Origin: Acidimicrobiales bacterium
GTDB taxonomy: Bacteria > Actinomycetota > Acidimicrobiia > Acidimicrobiales > JABEUL01
NCBI GenBank assembly: GCA_027451605.1
Contig: DAIDJA010000118.1
Location: forward strand, 1-6,091
DNA: 6,091 nucleotides
Reading direction: 5' to 3'
Part shown: piece after piece, positions 1 to 5,186 of the stretch
Layout: every line of letters starts with the position of its first letter
Numbering within the stretch: the first letter of the stretch is position 1
Position numbers and translations under genes: made by a program
Notes under the pieces: generated by a model
The model's input: only the letters and a program-made list of their open reading frames with translations
The model's database searches: none
Told to the model about the DNA's origin: nothing

Positions 1-20
1 CCCCAAAACCCCAAAACCCC
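1..20. repeat. Hypotrich-ciliate-type telomere repeat, (C4A4)2C4
   Basis: The window opens with two and a half copies of CCCCAAAA, ending exactly after the third C4 block. This is the repeat unit, orientation and 20-bp double-stranded length known for macronuclear chromosome ends of Oxytricha and Stylonychia (Euplotes uses the same unit with a longer tract). The C-rich strand reads inward 5' to 3', as expected at a true left-hand chromosome end. Nothing else in the window looks eukaryotic, and bacterial coding sequence begins within a few tens of bases. The repeat is seen directly. Its origin (real telomere, ligation or PCR chimera, or assembly join) is inference. Confidence 0.85.
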
Positions 21-43
21 ACTAGTAGATTATTCACGATCAG

Positions 44-253
44 ATGATTAGTAAAGAGATAATAACTATTTTAACTTATAAAAATGAAAGTAAAAAAGCA
101 TTTTATCATCATAAATCGGCTTTTAGATATGAGAGAAAAACCGCTAAAGGTTGGAGAAAATTGTTATTGCCGTTAGCGTTTGTGTTTTTAGCCCTTAGAG
201 GCATAGCGGTAGTGTCGGTTGACCGAATTAAATCACAGTTTGCGAAAAAATAG
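44..253 (+). CDS. Possible C-terminal remnant of a GT2-family (WbbL-like) glycosyltransferase
   Basis: This 69-codon frame is basic and ends in a hydrophobic segment (about residues 40-59) followed by a Lys/Arg-rich tail. The pattern HHKSAFRY (22-29), then basic residues, then LLLPLAFVFLALR (40-52) resembles, from memory, the end of actinobacterial GT2 rhamnosyl/mannosyltransferases, where an HHxSxxRF-like motif precedes an LLLP...LA.R membrane-associated helix. Such enzymes add sugars to lipid-linked envelope intermediates at the inner face of the membrane. If this is right, ATG 44 is not the real start and the catalytic domain is missing. The frame is open only from 29 onward: two in-frame TAG codons at 23-28 lie directly against the telomere-like repeat, so the junction may fall near there. 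No good ribosome binding site precedes the ATG. WbbL-type genes lie near fbiA/fbiB and manB in mycobacteria, which fits the downstream genes. It could instead be a small independent membrane protein. Confidence 0.45.
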   Translation: MISKEIITILTYKNESKKAFYHHKSAFRYERKTAKGWRKLLLPLAFVFLALRGIAVVSVDRIKSQFAKK

Positions 254-255
254 GT

Positions 256-293
256 TAGTAATTTTGATCTGAAAAATTAAACTAAAATTACTA
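256..293. repeat. 10-bp perfect inverted repeat just after the stop codon
   Basis: TAGTAATTTT (256-265) and AAAATTACTA (284-293) are perfect reverse complements separated by 18 bases. The first arm starts 3 bases after the TAG stop at 251-253, a usual place for a transcription terminator. The stem is nearly all A/T and no T-run follows the second arm, so it would be a poor intrinsic terminator. It may be a 3'-end stabilising hairpin or a protein-binding site. Confidence 0.5.
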
Positions 294-303
294 TGTCGCG
301 TAA

Positions 304-332
304 TTGAGTGGCTTTTAGGTTGCTCGTATACA
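304..332 (+). promoter_or_regulatory. Candidate promoter for the membrane-protein gene
   Basis: TTGAGT at 304-309 (4 of 6 matches to the housekeeping -35 box) and TATACA at 327-332 (4 of 6 to the -10 box) are separated by an ideal 17 bases. Transcription would begin near 339, leaving a leader of about 28 nt before the TTG start at 367. The matches are moderate, so this is a candidate only. Confidence 0.3.
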
Positions 333-349
333 AATTTAAGTCTTAAATT
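333..349. promoter_or_regulatory. 17-bp palindrome, candidate operator
   Basis: AATTTAAG-T-CTTAAATT is a perfect 8-bp palindrome around one central base. It directly abuts the candidate -10 box and covers the predicted transcription start, where a repressor would block initiation. The regulator is unknown. AT-rich palindromes of this size can arise by chance in AT-rich gaps, so the assignment is tentative. Confidence 0.35.
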
Positions 350-354
350 AAAGC

Positions 355-359
355 AGAGG
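355..359 (+). promoter_or_regulatory. Ribosome binding site supporting TTG start at 367
   Basis: AGAGG lies 7 bases before TTG 367. The next in-frame start candidate, GTG 394, has no comparable site, so this purine-rich motif favours the TTG start. Confidence 0.55.
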
Positions 360-366
360 TATAATT

Positions 367-1125
367 TTGGCTCGGTATTCGGTATCCAGAGCAGTGGCGC
401 GTGCCGGCGCCGCAAGCAGTTCTAAGAATTACAGAGGAGAGAGGCCCTGGGGTTTCTATTCCGTATTGATAATTATTGCCATACTCGGAACTTTGGGAAT
501 TATTTATTCAAGATCTGAAATGGCGGCACGAGCCTCTGCTGCTTCAACATCTACAACTTTGTCACCCGCTCTTCAGCCGACAATAGGAACCACTTGGCGC
601 GCCGCACTGGGATTTTATGTTTGCGGAAAATTTCTACCCAATTTACCGGCATCTCCCAATTCTTCTACTGTCGGAATTAACACGAGCGGCAATGGTTTAA
701 TTAATATTTCTCCCAAGAATAAAAAAGAAACCGGCAGTCACGCAACATTTGGATATTTTGTAAAAAATTACCCGGGGCTGGCAGTAAGTTCAACTGAGCT
801 TGCGATTCCGTCTGTCGGGATCTATAAGGCAGGGTTATCATGCCAGGGAAGTAAAGCTAAAGCTCAGATATTTATTCATGTATTTTCTAATGCTTTGGAC
901 ACTAAAGGAACCAACTACACCGGTAATATAAACTCGCTGAAATTCGCTAACGGTGAACTCATAACGGTAGCCTACGGATCAAGTGGGCAATCAGTTCCTC
1001 AGCCGCCTTCAAAAACACAGCTGATTCAGGCTACTCCGGCGACTACCACAACAGCACCCGCGTCATCTCCGACACCTACAATACCGCTTGGCTCGGTCCC
1101 CGGGGGTACAACTTCTACAACGTGA
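367..1125 (+). CDS. Uncharacterised single-pass membrane protein with extracytoplasmic domain
   Basis: The function is unknown. The 252-residue product has a short Arg/Lys-rich cytoplasmic N-terminus (1-28), one clear transmembrane helix (about 31-47), and a Ser/Thr/Ala-rich linker (51-70). A compact domain follows (about 72-215) with two cysteines (Cys86 and Cys159) that could form a disulfide outside the membrane. The tail (about 223-252) is Thr/Pro/Ser-rich, ending in GGTTSTT, and may sit in the cell wall. The basic N-terminus followed by a helix predicts an N-in, C-out orientation. The start is TTG 367, backed by AGAGG upstream; GTG 394 is the alternative. From memory it resembles a conserved acidimicrobial family of unnamed membrane proteins. 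In that family I recall a GxHTHGDGxIHIHP-like stretch, which here reads GINTSGNGLINISP (103-116), with Asn/Ser in place of each His; this comparison is unverified. The gene lies 46 bp before the sugar-nucleotide genes in the same direction, which hints at an envelope-related role. Confidence 0.8.
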   Translation: MARYSVSRAVARAGAASSSKNYRGERPWGFYSVLIIIAILGTLGIIYSRSEMAARASAASTSTTLSPALQPTIGTTWRAALGFYVCGKFLPNLPASPNSSTVGINTSGNGLINISPKNKKETGSHATFGYFVKNYPGLAVSSTELAIPSVGIYKAGLSCQGSKAKAQIFIHVFSNALDTKGTNYTGNINSLKFANGELITVAYGSSGQSVPQPPSKTQLIQATPATTTTAPASSPTPTIPLGSVPGGTTSTT

Positions 1126-1171
1126 CAGCTATAAGAGTTTTTGTTTTTAAATTATATGTGACGGTGAAAAG

Positions 1172-2245
1172 TTGGACTGTGTAATTTTGGTCGGAGGAGA
1201 AGGCACCAGGCTTCGTCCTTTGACATACAAAACCCCCAAGCAAATGCTAAAAGTTGCCGGGGTAACCATGATAGACCGTGTACTTTATTATCTGTCAAAG
1301 AATTCGATTTCCAGAGCGGTGCTGTCATTGGGATATAAACCTGATAAGTTTCTTCAGGCGTATCCTGATTCGAAAGCCTACGGAGTCGAGCTAATTTATG
1401 CGGTGGAGCCTGAACCGTTGGACACCGCAGGCGCAATAGGTTTTGCTGCAAGGTTTGCGGATTTCAATTCAAATTTTGTAGTAGTGAACGGGGATGTTTT
1501 AACCGATTTGTCCATAACTGAATTAGTCAGTTTCCACGAAAAGTCCTCGGCAGTGGCAACCATTGCACTAACACCGGTTGACGACCCGTCGCGTTTCGGG
1601 GTAGTTCCCACTGATGAAACCGGAAAAGTAACCGCCTTTATTGAAAAACCTGATGCCAAAACAGCGCCGACCAACTATATAAATGCCGGTACATACATTT
1701 TGGAAAATGAGGTCCTGAAACTTATACCAAACGGAAGAAGAGTCTCCATCGAAAGGGAAACATTTCCCATGTTGGCCGATAGAAAAGAGTTGTACGCCCT
1801 TCGAACCGAAGACTATTGGCTGGATCTTGGTACGCCGCAGTCGCTCATAAAAGCTAACCGCGATATTTTGTCCAAAAACCACAACGATGACTTTTTAAAG
1901 TCAAAATATTTTAAAAGTGATAGGGGTAATTGGCTCACGGATGCTGCCTCAATCCCGCCGGGTGTTGTCAATTCACTGTTTGGTCGTGAATTTACCTTAT
2001 CAAGTGACACAATTATCGATCTAAGTTCAGTCGGTGATTTTTTTAGGGCAGGGGACCGGAGCCAAATTATAAATTCCATAGTCGGCGATGGCTGCAAAAT
2101 AGAATCCGGAGTTACTGTCAAAAATTCTATTTTGGGAGACAACGTATCAGTAGCGGAAGGCGTAACAGTCATTGATAGTATCATTGGCGATGACTCTAGC
2201 CTCAAAACGGGTGAAAGTTATGTCGAACAGAGGATTCCTTCTTGA
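1172..2245 (+). CDS. Sugar-phosphate nucleotidyltransferase (NDP-sugar pyrophosphorylase, mannose-1-phosphate guanylyltransferase-like)
   Basis: The 357-residue cytoplasmic enzyme is expected to join a sugar 1-phosphate to an NTP, giving an NDP-sugar and pyrophosphate. The N-terminal nucleotidyltransferase domain (about 1-235) has the signature LVGGEGTRLRPLT (6-18), TPKQM with the conserved Lys23, NGD at 106-108 (metal-binding Asp), EKP at 158-160, NAG at 171-173 and WLDLGTP at 216-222 with a second likely metal-binding Asp218. The C-terminus (about 290-345) carries isoleucine-patch hexapeptide repeats (NSIVGDGCKI, NSILGDNVSV, DSIIGDD), a left-handed beta helix as in the GCD1/ManC-like COG1208 group. 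Length is usual for that group. Sequence alone does not decide between GDP-mannose, dTDP-glucose and UDP-glucose. The TTG start places the signature at the usual distance from the N-terminus, and an in-frame TAA at 1148-1150 allows no earlier start codon. A weak GGTGA (1163-1167) precedes it. The stop overlaps the next gene's start by 4 bp. Confidence 0.9.
   Translation: MDCVILVGGEGTRLRPLTYKTPKQMLKVAGVTMIDRVLYYLSKNSISRAVLSLGYKPDKFLQAYPDSKAYGVELIYAVEPEPLDTAGAIGFAARFADFNSNFVVVNGDVLTDLSITELVSFHEKSSAVATIALTPVDDPSRFGVVPTDETGKVTAFIEKPDAKTAPTNYINAGTYILENEVLKLIPNGRRVSIERETFPMLADRKELYALRTEDYWLDLGTPQSLIKANRDILSKNHNDDFLKSKYFKSDRGNWLTDAASIPPGVVNSLFGREFTLSSDTIIDLSSVGDFFRAGDRSQIINSIVGDGCKIESGVTVKNSILGDNVSVAEGVTVIDSIIGDDSSLKTGESYVEQRIPS
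2229..2234 (+). promoter_or_regulatory. Ribosome binding site inside the upstream gene, deciding TTG start at 2242
   Basis: AGAGGA sits 7 bases before TTG 2242, within the last codons of the pyrophosphorylase gene. It supports TTG 2242 over ATG 2251. The longer start also supplies the first beta strand (MRVMVTGG) needed for the NAD-binding fold. Confidence 0.65.
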
Positions 2246-3189
2246 GGGTTATGGTCACCGGCGGTGCCGGATTCATTGGTTCAAATTTGGTGGATGCCTT
2301 AATCCTGGAAGGCCATCATGTTCGTGTTATCGATAATCTTAAAACCGGTAAATTGTCGAATTTGGATGATGCTCGCAGACAGGGATTGGGCAGGTTCGAG
2401 TTCTATAATATAGACGTTACCGATGATGAAGTATCGGTGGTAATTAAAGATTTTGAACCGGATATGATCTACCATCTGGCCGCGCAGGCTGACGTTAGGG
2501 TTTCGGTTAAAGATCCGATTTATGATGCGAAAATTAATATTTTAGGGACCCTCAATGTATTAAATGGTGCGGTTAATGCCAATGTAAAAAGGATTGTTTA
2601 TGCCGCCAGTGGCGGAACAATCTACGGAGATGTTGACTTAAAGTCTTTGCCGGTAAATGAAAGTCATTTAAAAGAGCCGGTTTCTCCTTACGGAATTTCT
2701 AAAGCGGTGGTTTTAGATTATTTAAGATCATTTAGACACACGTACAACATAAGCTTTGTGGCTTTGGCTTTGGCTAACGTGTATGGGCCCAGGCAGGACC
2801 CTTACGGAGAGGCCGGAGTAATTGCGATATTCGCAAATCAGGTATTGAAAGGTGAGCAGTCGACAATCTACGGCAACGGTGACCAGACAAGAGATTTTGT
2901 ATTTGTGGATGACGCGGTAGATGCTTTCATTAAGGCGCAGACCAAAGGAGATAATTTACTGATAAATATAGGTACCTCGATTGAAACTTCAGTCAACAGC
3001 CTATACCAAGTAATGTGTGAGGCAGCAGGTAAAAAGCAAAATGCCGTATTTGAATCTCCAAGGCCGGGCGAACTTTTAAGGAACAGTCTGGATATTACGC
3101 GGGCTTTGATACAGTTAGGCTGGAAGCCTTGGACTTCAATCGAAGAGGGTATCGGAGAGACTTTAGAATATATGTCCAATAAAAAATGA
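2242..3189 (+). CDS. NAD-dependent sugar-nucleotide epimerase/dehydratase (UDP-glucose 4-epimerase-like)
   Basis: This is a 315-residue extended short-chain dehydrogenase that acts on an NDP-sugar, probably epimerising it at C4 through a transient NAD-linked keto intermediate. Visible motifs are the NAD-binding loop TGGAGFIG (6-13), Asp31 at the end of the second beta strand for the NAD ribose, HLAAQ (78-82), the active-site strand AASGGTIYG (121-129) with Ser123 and Thr126, and the catalytic pair Tyr150 and Lys154 (YGISK). NVYGPRQDP (179-187) and the RDFVFVDD stretch (218-225) contact substrate in relatives. Length matches the GalE-like COG0451 group. Substrate specificity (glucose/galactose, N-acetyl sugars or glucuronate) cannot be read from the sequence, so no symbol is given. 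It overlaps the pyrophosphorylase by TTGA and cofD by ATGA, so translation is probably coupled. The pairing suggests that it modifies the sugar activated by its upstream neighbour, which is inference. Confidence 0.88.
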   Translation: MRVMVTGGAGFIGSNLVDALILEGHHVRVIDNLKTGKLSNLDDARRQGLGRFEFYNIDVTDDEVSVVIKDFEPDMIYHLAAQADVRVSVKDPIYDAKINILGTLNVLNGAVNANVKRIVYAASGGTIYGDVDLKSLPVNESHLKEPVSPYGISKAVVLDYLRSFRHTYNISFVALALANVYGPRQDPYGEAGVIAIFANQVLKGEQSTIYGNGDQTRDFVFVDDAVDAFIKAQTKGDNLLINIGTSIETSVNSLYQVMCEAAGKKQNAVFESPRPGELLRNSLDITRALIQLGWKPWTSIEEGIGETLEYMSNKK

Positions 3190-4145
3190 TTACCGTATTG
3201 ACTGGCGGCGGAGGAGGGGCTAAGTTCTTACAGGGGTTGTCATCGTCCAATGCAGACCCGACCCAAATTACTGCAATTGTTAATACGGGTGATGATTTGA
3301 CGCTTCATGGCTTAAAGATCTGTCCCGATCTGGACAGTGTCATATACTATCTTTCAGATAATATAAATACTGACGTTGGCTGGGGCGTAGCCGACGAGAG
3401 TTTTACGGTAATGACCAATTTGGACCGTTTAAACGGCGAGACGTGGTTTAGATTGGGTGACAAAGATCTGGCAACACATCTTTATCGAACCCAAAGGTTT
3501 CAGCAAGGTGCAAAATTATCCGAAGTTACTAAAGAGATTGCTCAAGGATTGGGAATAGATATTAATGTAGTTCCAATGAGCGATGATACTGTGTCAACAA
3601 TAGTTACCGTTGATTTGGATTCATTTGAACATCGGGAATTAATTAGTCAAAATCTCGGATTCCAGGAGTATTTCGTAAAATATGCATGTAGTCCAAAAGT
3701 CCTTTCCATACGATTTGGTAATGCGGATACCGCACTGCCTACAATAGGTTTGACCCGGGCAATAAATGAGTCTGATCTAATAATTTTAGGTCCGTCTAAC
3801 CCATTCCTGTCGATCGATCCCATCTTGTCGATAACCTCAATTAGAGAGACGATTCAGTCAAATGTTTCCAAGGTGGTTGCGATATCGCCGATCGTGGATG
3901 GTAAGGCCATAAAGGGTCCATTGTCCAAATTGCTCGGTGAGTTAGGTGTTGGTTCAGATGTTGTTTCGGTGGCAAAATATTTAAGGCCGATAGCGTCTTC
4001 AATGGTTATAGATCGTGTTGATGAAAATCTTAAATCAGCTGTGGAGGATTTGGGATATAGGGTAGCAGTTACGGATACTGTTATGAAAAATAAATCAAAG
4101 GCAGTTGAACTGGCTAATTTTGTGTTAAACGAGTTTTATCTATGA
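3186..4145 (+). CDS. cofD: 2-phospho-L-lactate/phosphoenolpyruvate transferase of F420 synthesis (CofD/FbiA)
   Basis: This cytoplasmic enzyme transfers the phospholactyl or phosphoenolpyruvyl group from its guanylylated donor to the deazaflavin Fo, giving F420-0 or dehydro-F420-0; in actinobacteria the PEP-derived donor is established. At 319 residues it matches CofD/FbiA length. Diagnostic stretches are the N-terminal TGGGGGAKFLQGL (6-18), NTGDDLTLHGLKICPDLDS (33-51), GWGVADESF (65-73), WFRLGDKDLATHL (87-99), PMSDD (130-134), the GPSNPFLSIDPIL segment (about 203-215) and SPIVDGKAIKGP (about 235-246). These cover the Fo and nucleotide-binding parts of the family. ATG 3186 overlaps the epimerase stop as ATGA and has no clear Shine-Dalgarno site, so it probably depends on ribosomes finishing the upstream gene. 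CofE follows, again with a 4-bp overlap. The partner enzymes for Fo and for the donor (CofG/CofH or FbiC, and CofC) are not in the window. Confidence 0.95.
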   Translation: MITVLTGGGGGAKFLQGLSSSNADPTQITAIVNTGDDLTLHGLKICPDLDSVIYYLSDNINTDVGWGVADESFTVMTNLDRLNGETWFRLGDKDLATHLYRTQRFQQGAKLSEVTKEIAQGLGIDINVVPMSDDTVSTIVTVDLDSFEHRELISQNLGFQEYFVKYACSPKVLSIRFGNADTALPTIGLTRAINESDLIILGPSNPFLSIDPILSITSIRETIQSNVSKVVAISPIVDGKAIKGPLSKLLGELGVGSDVVSVAKYLRPIASSMVIDRVDENLKSAVEDLGYRVAVTDTVMKNKSKAVELANFVLNEFYL

Positions 4146-4855
4146 ACGAAAATGGCAATCTGGTAATAATTCCTGTCAAGGGGATCAAAGAGGTACAAAA
4201 GGGAGATGAGATTGCCGACTTAATAATCGATCAAATCGAACTCAAAAACGGAGACGTAATAGTTGTCACTCAAAAAATCGTTTCAAAGGCCGAAGGCGCC
4301 GTTGTAAAATTAGACTCACTGGACCCAGCAGCCCATAAAAGGCAAGTCGTTCTTGATGAATCAAAGCGCATTGTCAGACAGCGGGGAGACTTAATAATTT
4401 CTGAAACCCGTCATGGATTTATATGCGCCAATGCCGGAGTCGACCTTTCTAATGTTCCTAACGGTTATGTGGCTAAACTTCCGGTTGATTCCGATAAATC
4501 TGCATATCGAATAAAGATGAAAATTGAAAATAAGCTATTAATCAAAGTTGCCGTTATTATTACGGACACTTTCGGCAGACCGTGGAGGAAGGGGTTAACT
4601 GACGTTGCAATCGGAGTTGCCGGAATATTACCGATCTTGGATCTGAAAGGAACCAAGGACTCTTTGGGGAAAGATCTAGTGGTAACCGAAGTCTGTATTG
4701 TCGACGAATTGGCCGCAGCGGCAGAGCTTGTGATGAATAAGTCGAGTTCAATTCCCGTTGCCGTAATCAGGGGCATAGACCCTGAGTGGTTTATTGAATC
4801 CCCGAGAGGTATTTCTGAAATTGTCAGAGAGCCCGCAGATGATTTATTCAGATAG
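4142..4855 (+). CDS. cofE: Coenzyme F420-0:L-glutamate ligase (CofE), stand-alone form
   Basis: CofE adds L-glutamates to F420-0 using GTP and divalent metal, making F420 with its gamma-linked tail. The 237-residue protein shows the whole ligase domain: VKGIKEVQKGDEIADLI (12-28), DVIVVTQKIVSKAEG (38-52), the hallmark ETRHGFICANAGVDLSNVP (88-106), LPVDSDKSA (113-121), and VIITDTFGRPWRKGLTDVAIG (138-158), with acidic residues that bind metal in relatives. It ends at REPADDLFR, close to the usual end of the ligase domain. The actinobacterial FbiB of mycobacteria carries an additional C-terminal FMN-binding nitroreductase-like domain that reduces dehydro-F420-0. That domain is absent here, and the next 331 bp hold no gene that could encode it. 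ATG 4142 overlaps the cofD stop (ATGA), so translation is probably coupled. It is the last gene of the run and stops at TAG 4853-4855. Confidence 0.94.
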   Translation: MNENGNLVIIPVKGIKEVQKGDEIADLIIDQIELKNGDVIVVTQKIVSKAEGAVVKLDSLDPAAHKRQVVLDESKRIVRQRGDLIISETRHGFICANAGVDLSNVPNGYVAKLPVDSDKSAYRIKMKIENKLLIKVAVIITDTFGRPWRKGLTDVAIGVAGILPILDLKGTKDSLGKDLVVTEVCIVDELAAAAELVMNKSSSIPVAVIRGIDPEWFIESPRGISEIVREPADDLFR

Positions 4856-5023
4856 CTTCCGGAGTCAACCTAACGGGGGAATTGAATAGCATTTGCAATC
4901 AACATTACCTTAGTTTTGCTGACTAATATTTACAGTAATTTCAAAGGTCGTCATCTTTTATTTCGAATAGATTTGAAAAATGATTTAACTCACAATAGAA
5001 ATCTACCAATCAATCGTGATCAG

Positions 5024-5033
5024 ACAAATTTGT
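5024..5033. repeat. Perfect 10-bp palindrome ACAAATTTGT
   Basis: The palindrome has no spacer and lies about 90 bp upstream of the alpha-galactosidase -10 box. It could be a distal operator or activator site, or a chance AT-rich palindrome; nothing further distinguishes these. Confidence 0.25.
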
Positions 5034-5103
5034 AAGAACTTGTCGTTCAATAAAAGTGAAAAAAGTGGAATCTTACCTGTTGTTGAATTCATCTTAGGCG
5101 AAT

Positions 5104-5131
5104 TTGGAGAGCTCTATTTATTCAATATAAT
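5104..5131 (+). promoter_or_regulatory. Candidate promoter of the alpha-galactosidase gene
   Basis: TATAAT at 5126-5131 is a perfect -10 box. The -35 region is poor: TTGGAG at 5104-5109 with a 16-base spacer is the best match (3 of 6), which suggests dependence on an activator. The start would fall near 5138, giving a leader of about 49 nt. That leader holds a short AAGAG/CTCTT hairpin (5154-5158 and 5166-5170) just before the ribosome binding site. Confidence 0.5.
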
Positions 5132-5141
5132 TAGATAGAGC
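5111..5141. promoter_or_regulatory. Inverted repeat enclosing the -10 box, candidate operator
   Basis: GCTCTATTTA (5111-5120) pairs with TAGATAGAGC (5132-5141) over 10 positions: seven outer Watson-Crick pairs, one T-G pair, then two more Watson-Crick pairs. The 11-base centre contains the perfect TATAAT box. Binding of a dimeric regulator across both arms would cover the core promoter. A sugar-responsive repressor is the natural guess for a glycosidase gene, but the site does not match a named consensus I can identify. Confidence 0.5.
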
Positions 5142-5175
5142 AGACTATCATTTAAGAGTGACGATCTCTTTAATA

Positions 5176-5180
5176 AAGGA
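5176..5180 (+). promoter_or_regulatory. Ribosome binding site deciding GTG start at 5187
   Basis: AAGGA ends 6 bases before GTG 5187. An in-frame TAG at 5136-5138, with no start codon between, rules out an upstream start. Confidence 0.7.
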
Positions 5181-5186
5181 TTTATA

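Larger units (their letters stand above)
4856..5186. other. Non-coding gap between cofE and the alpha-galactosidase gene
   Basis: This 331-bp AT-rich stretch has no plausible gene, tRNA or clear intrinsic terminator for the upstream operon. Its left part shows only weak inverted repeats. It contains a perfect 10-bp palindrome, ACAAATTTGT (5024-5033), and at its right end the promoter, inverted repeat and ribosome binding site of the next gene. Confidence 0.6.

Noticed and set aside
360..365. Perfect TATAAT just before the TTG start at 367
   Set aside because: Used as a -10 box it would start transcription near 372, inside the coding region. It would only make sense if GTG 394 were the true start, which has a poorer ribosome binding site.
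233..415. Minus-strand 60-codon frame across the regulatory gap
   Set aside because: It has no ribosome binding site or recognisable sequence and overlaps both flanking genes.
1126..1171. T-rich stretch after the membrane-protein gene as an intrinsic terminator
   Set aside because: The T-runs are present but no credible stem precedes them; the next gene starts 46 bp on in the same direction, so read-through is likely.
1152..2205. Several open frames on the minus strand across the pyrophosphorylase gene
   Set aside because: They lie opposite a well-supported gene, show no recognisable motifs, and are expected shadows of its codon pattern.
4904..4939. Two-part hairpin (ATTAC, TTAGT / ACTAA, GTAAT) after cofE as a terminator
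   Set aside because: Both stems are only 5 bp, A/T-rich, separated by a lopsided internal loop, and no T-run follows.
5036..5048. GAAC-N5-GTTC resembling a Gram-positive LexA box
   Set aside because: The LexA box needs GAAC-N4-GTTC with flanking C and G; here the spacer is 5 and the flanks do not match, and no SOS gene follows.
5056..5097. Tiny GTG-initiated frame upstream of the alpha-galactosidase (13 codons)
   Set aside because: No ribosome binding site at a proper distance, and it lies upstream of the predicted transcription start, so it would not be a leader peptide of that gene.
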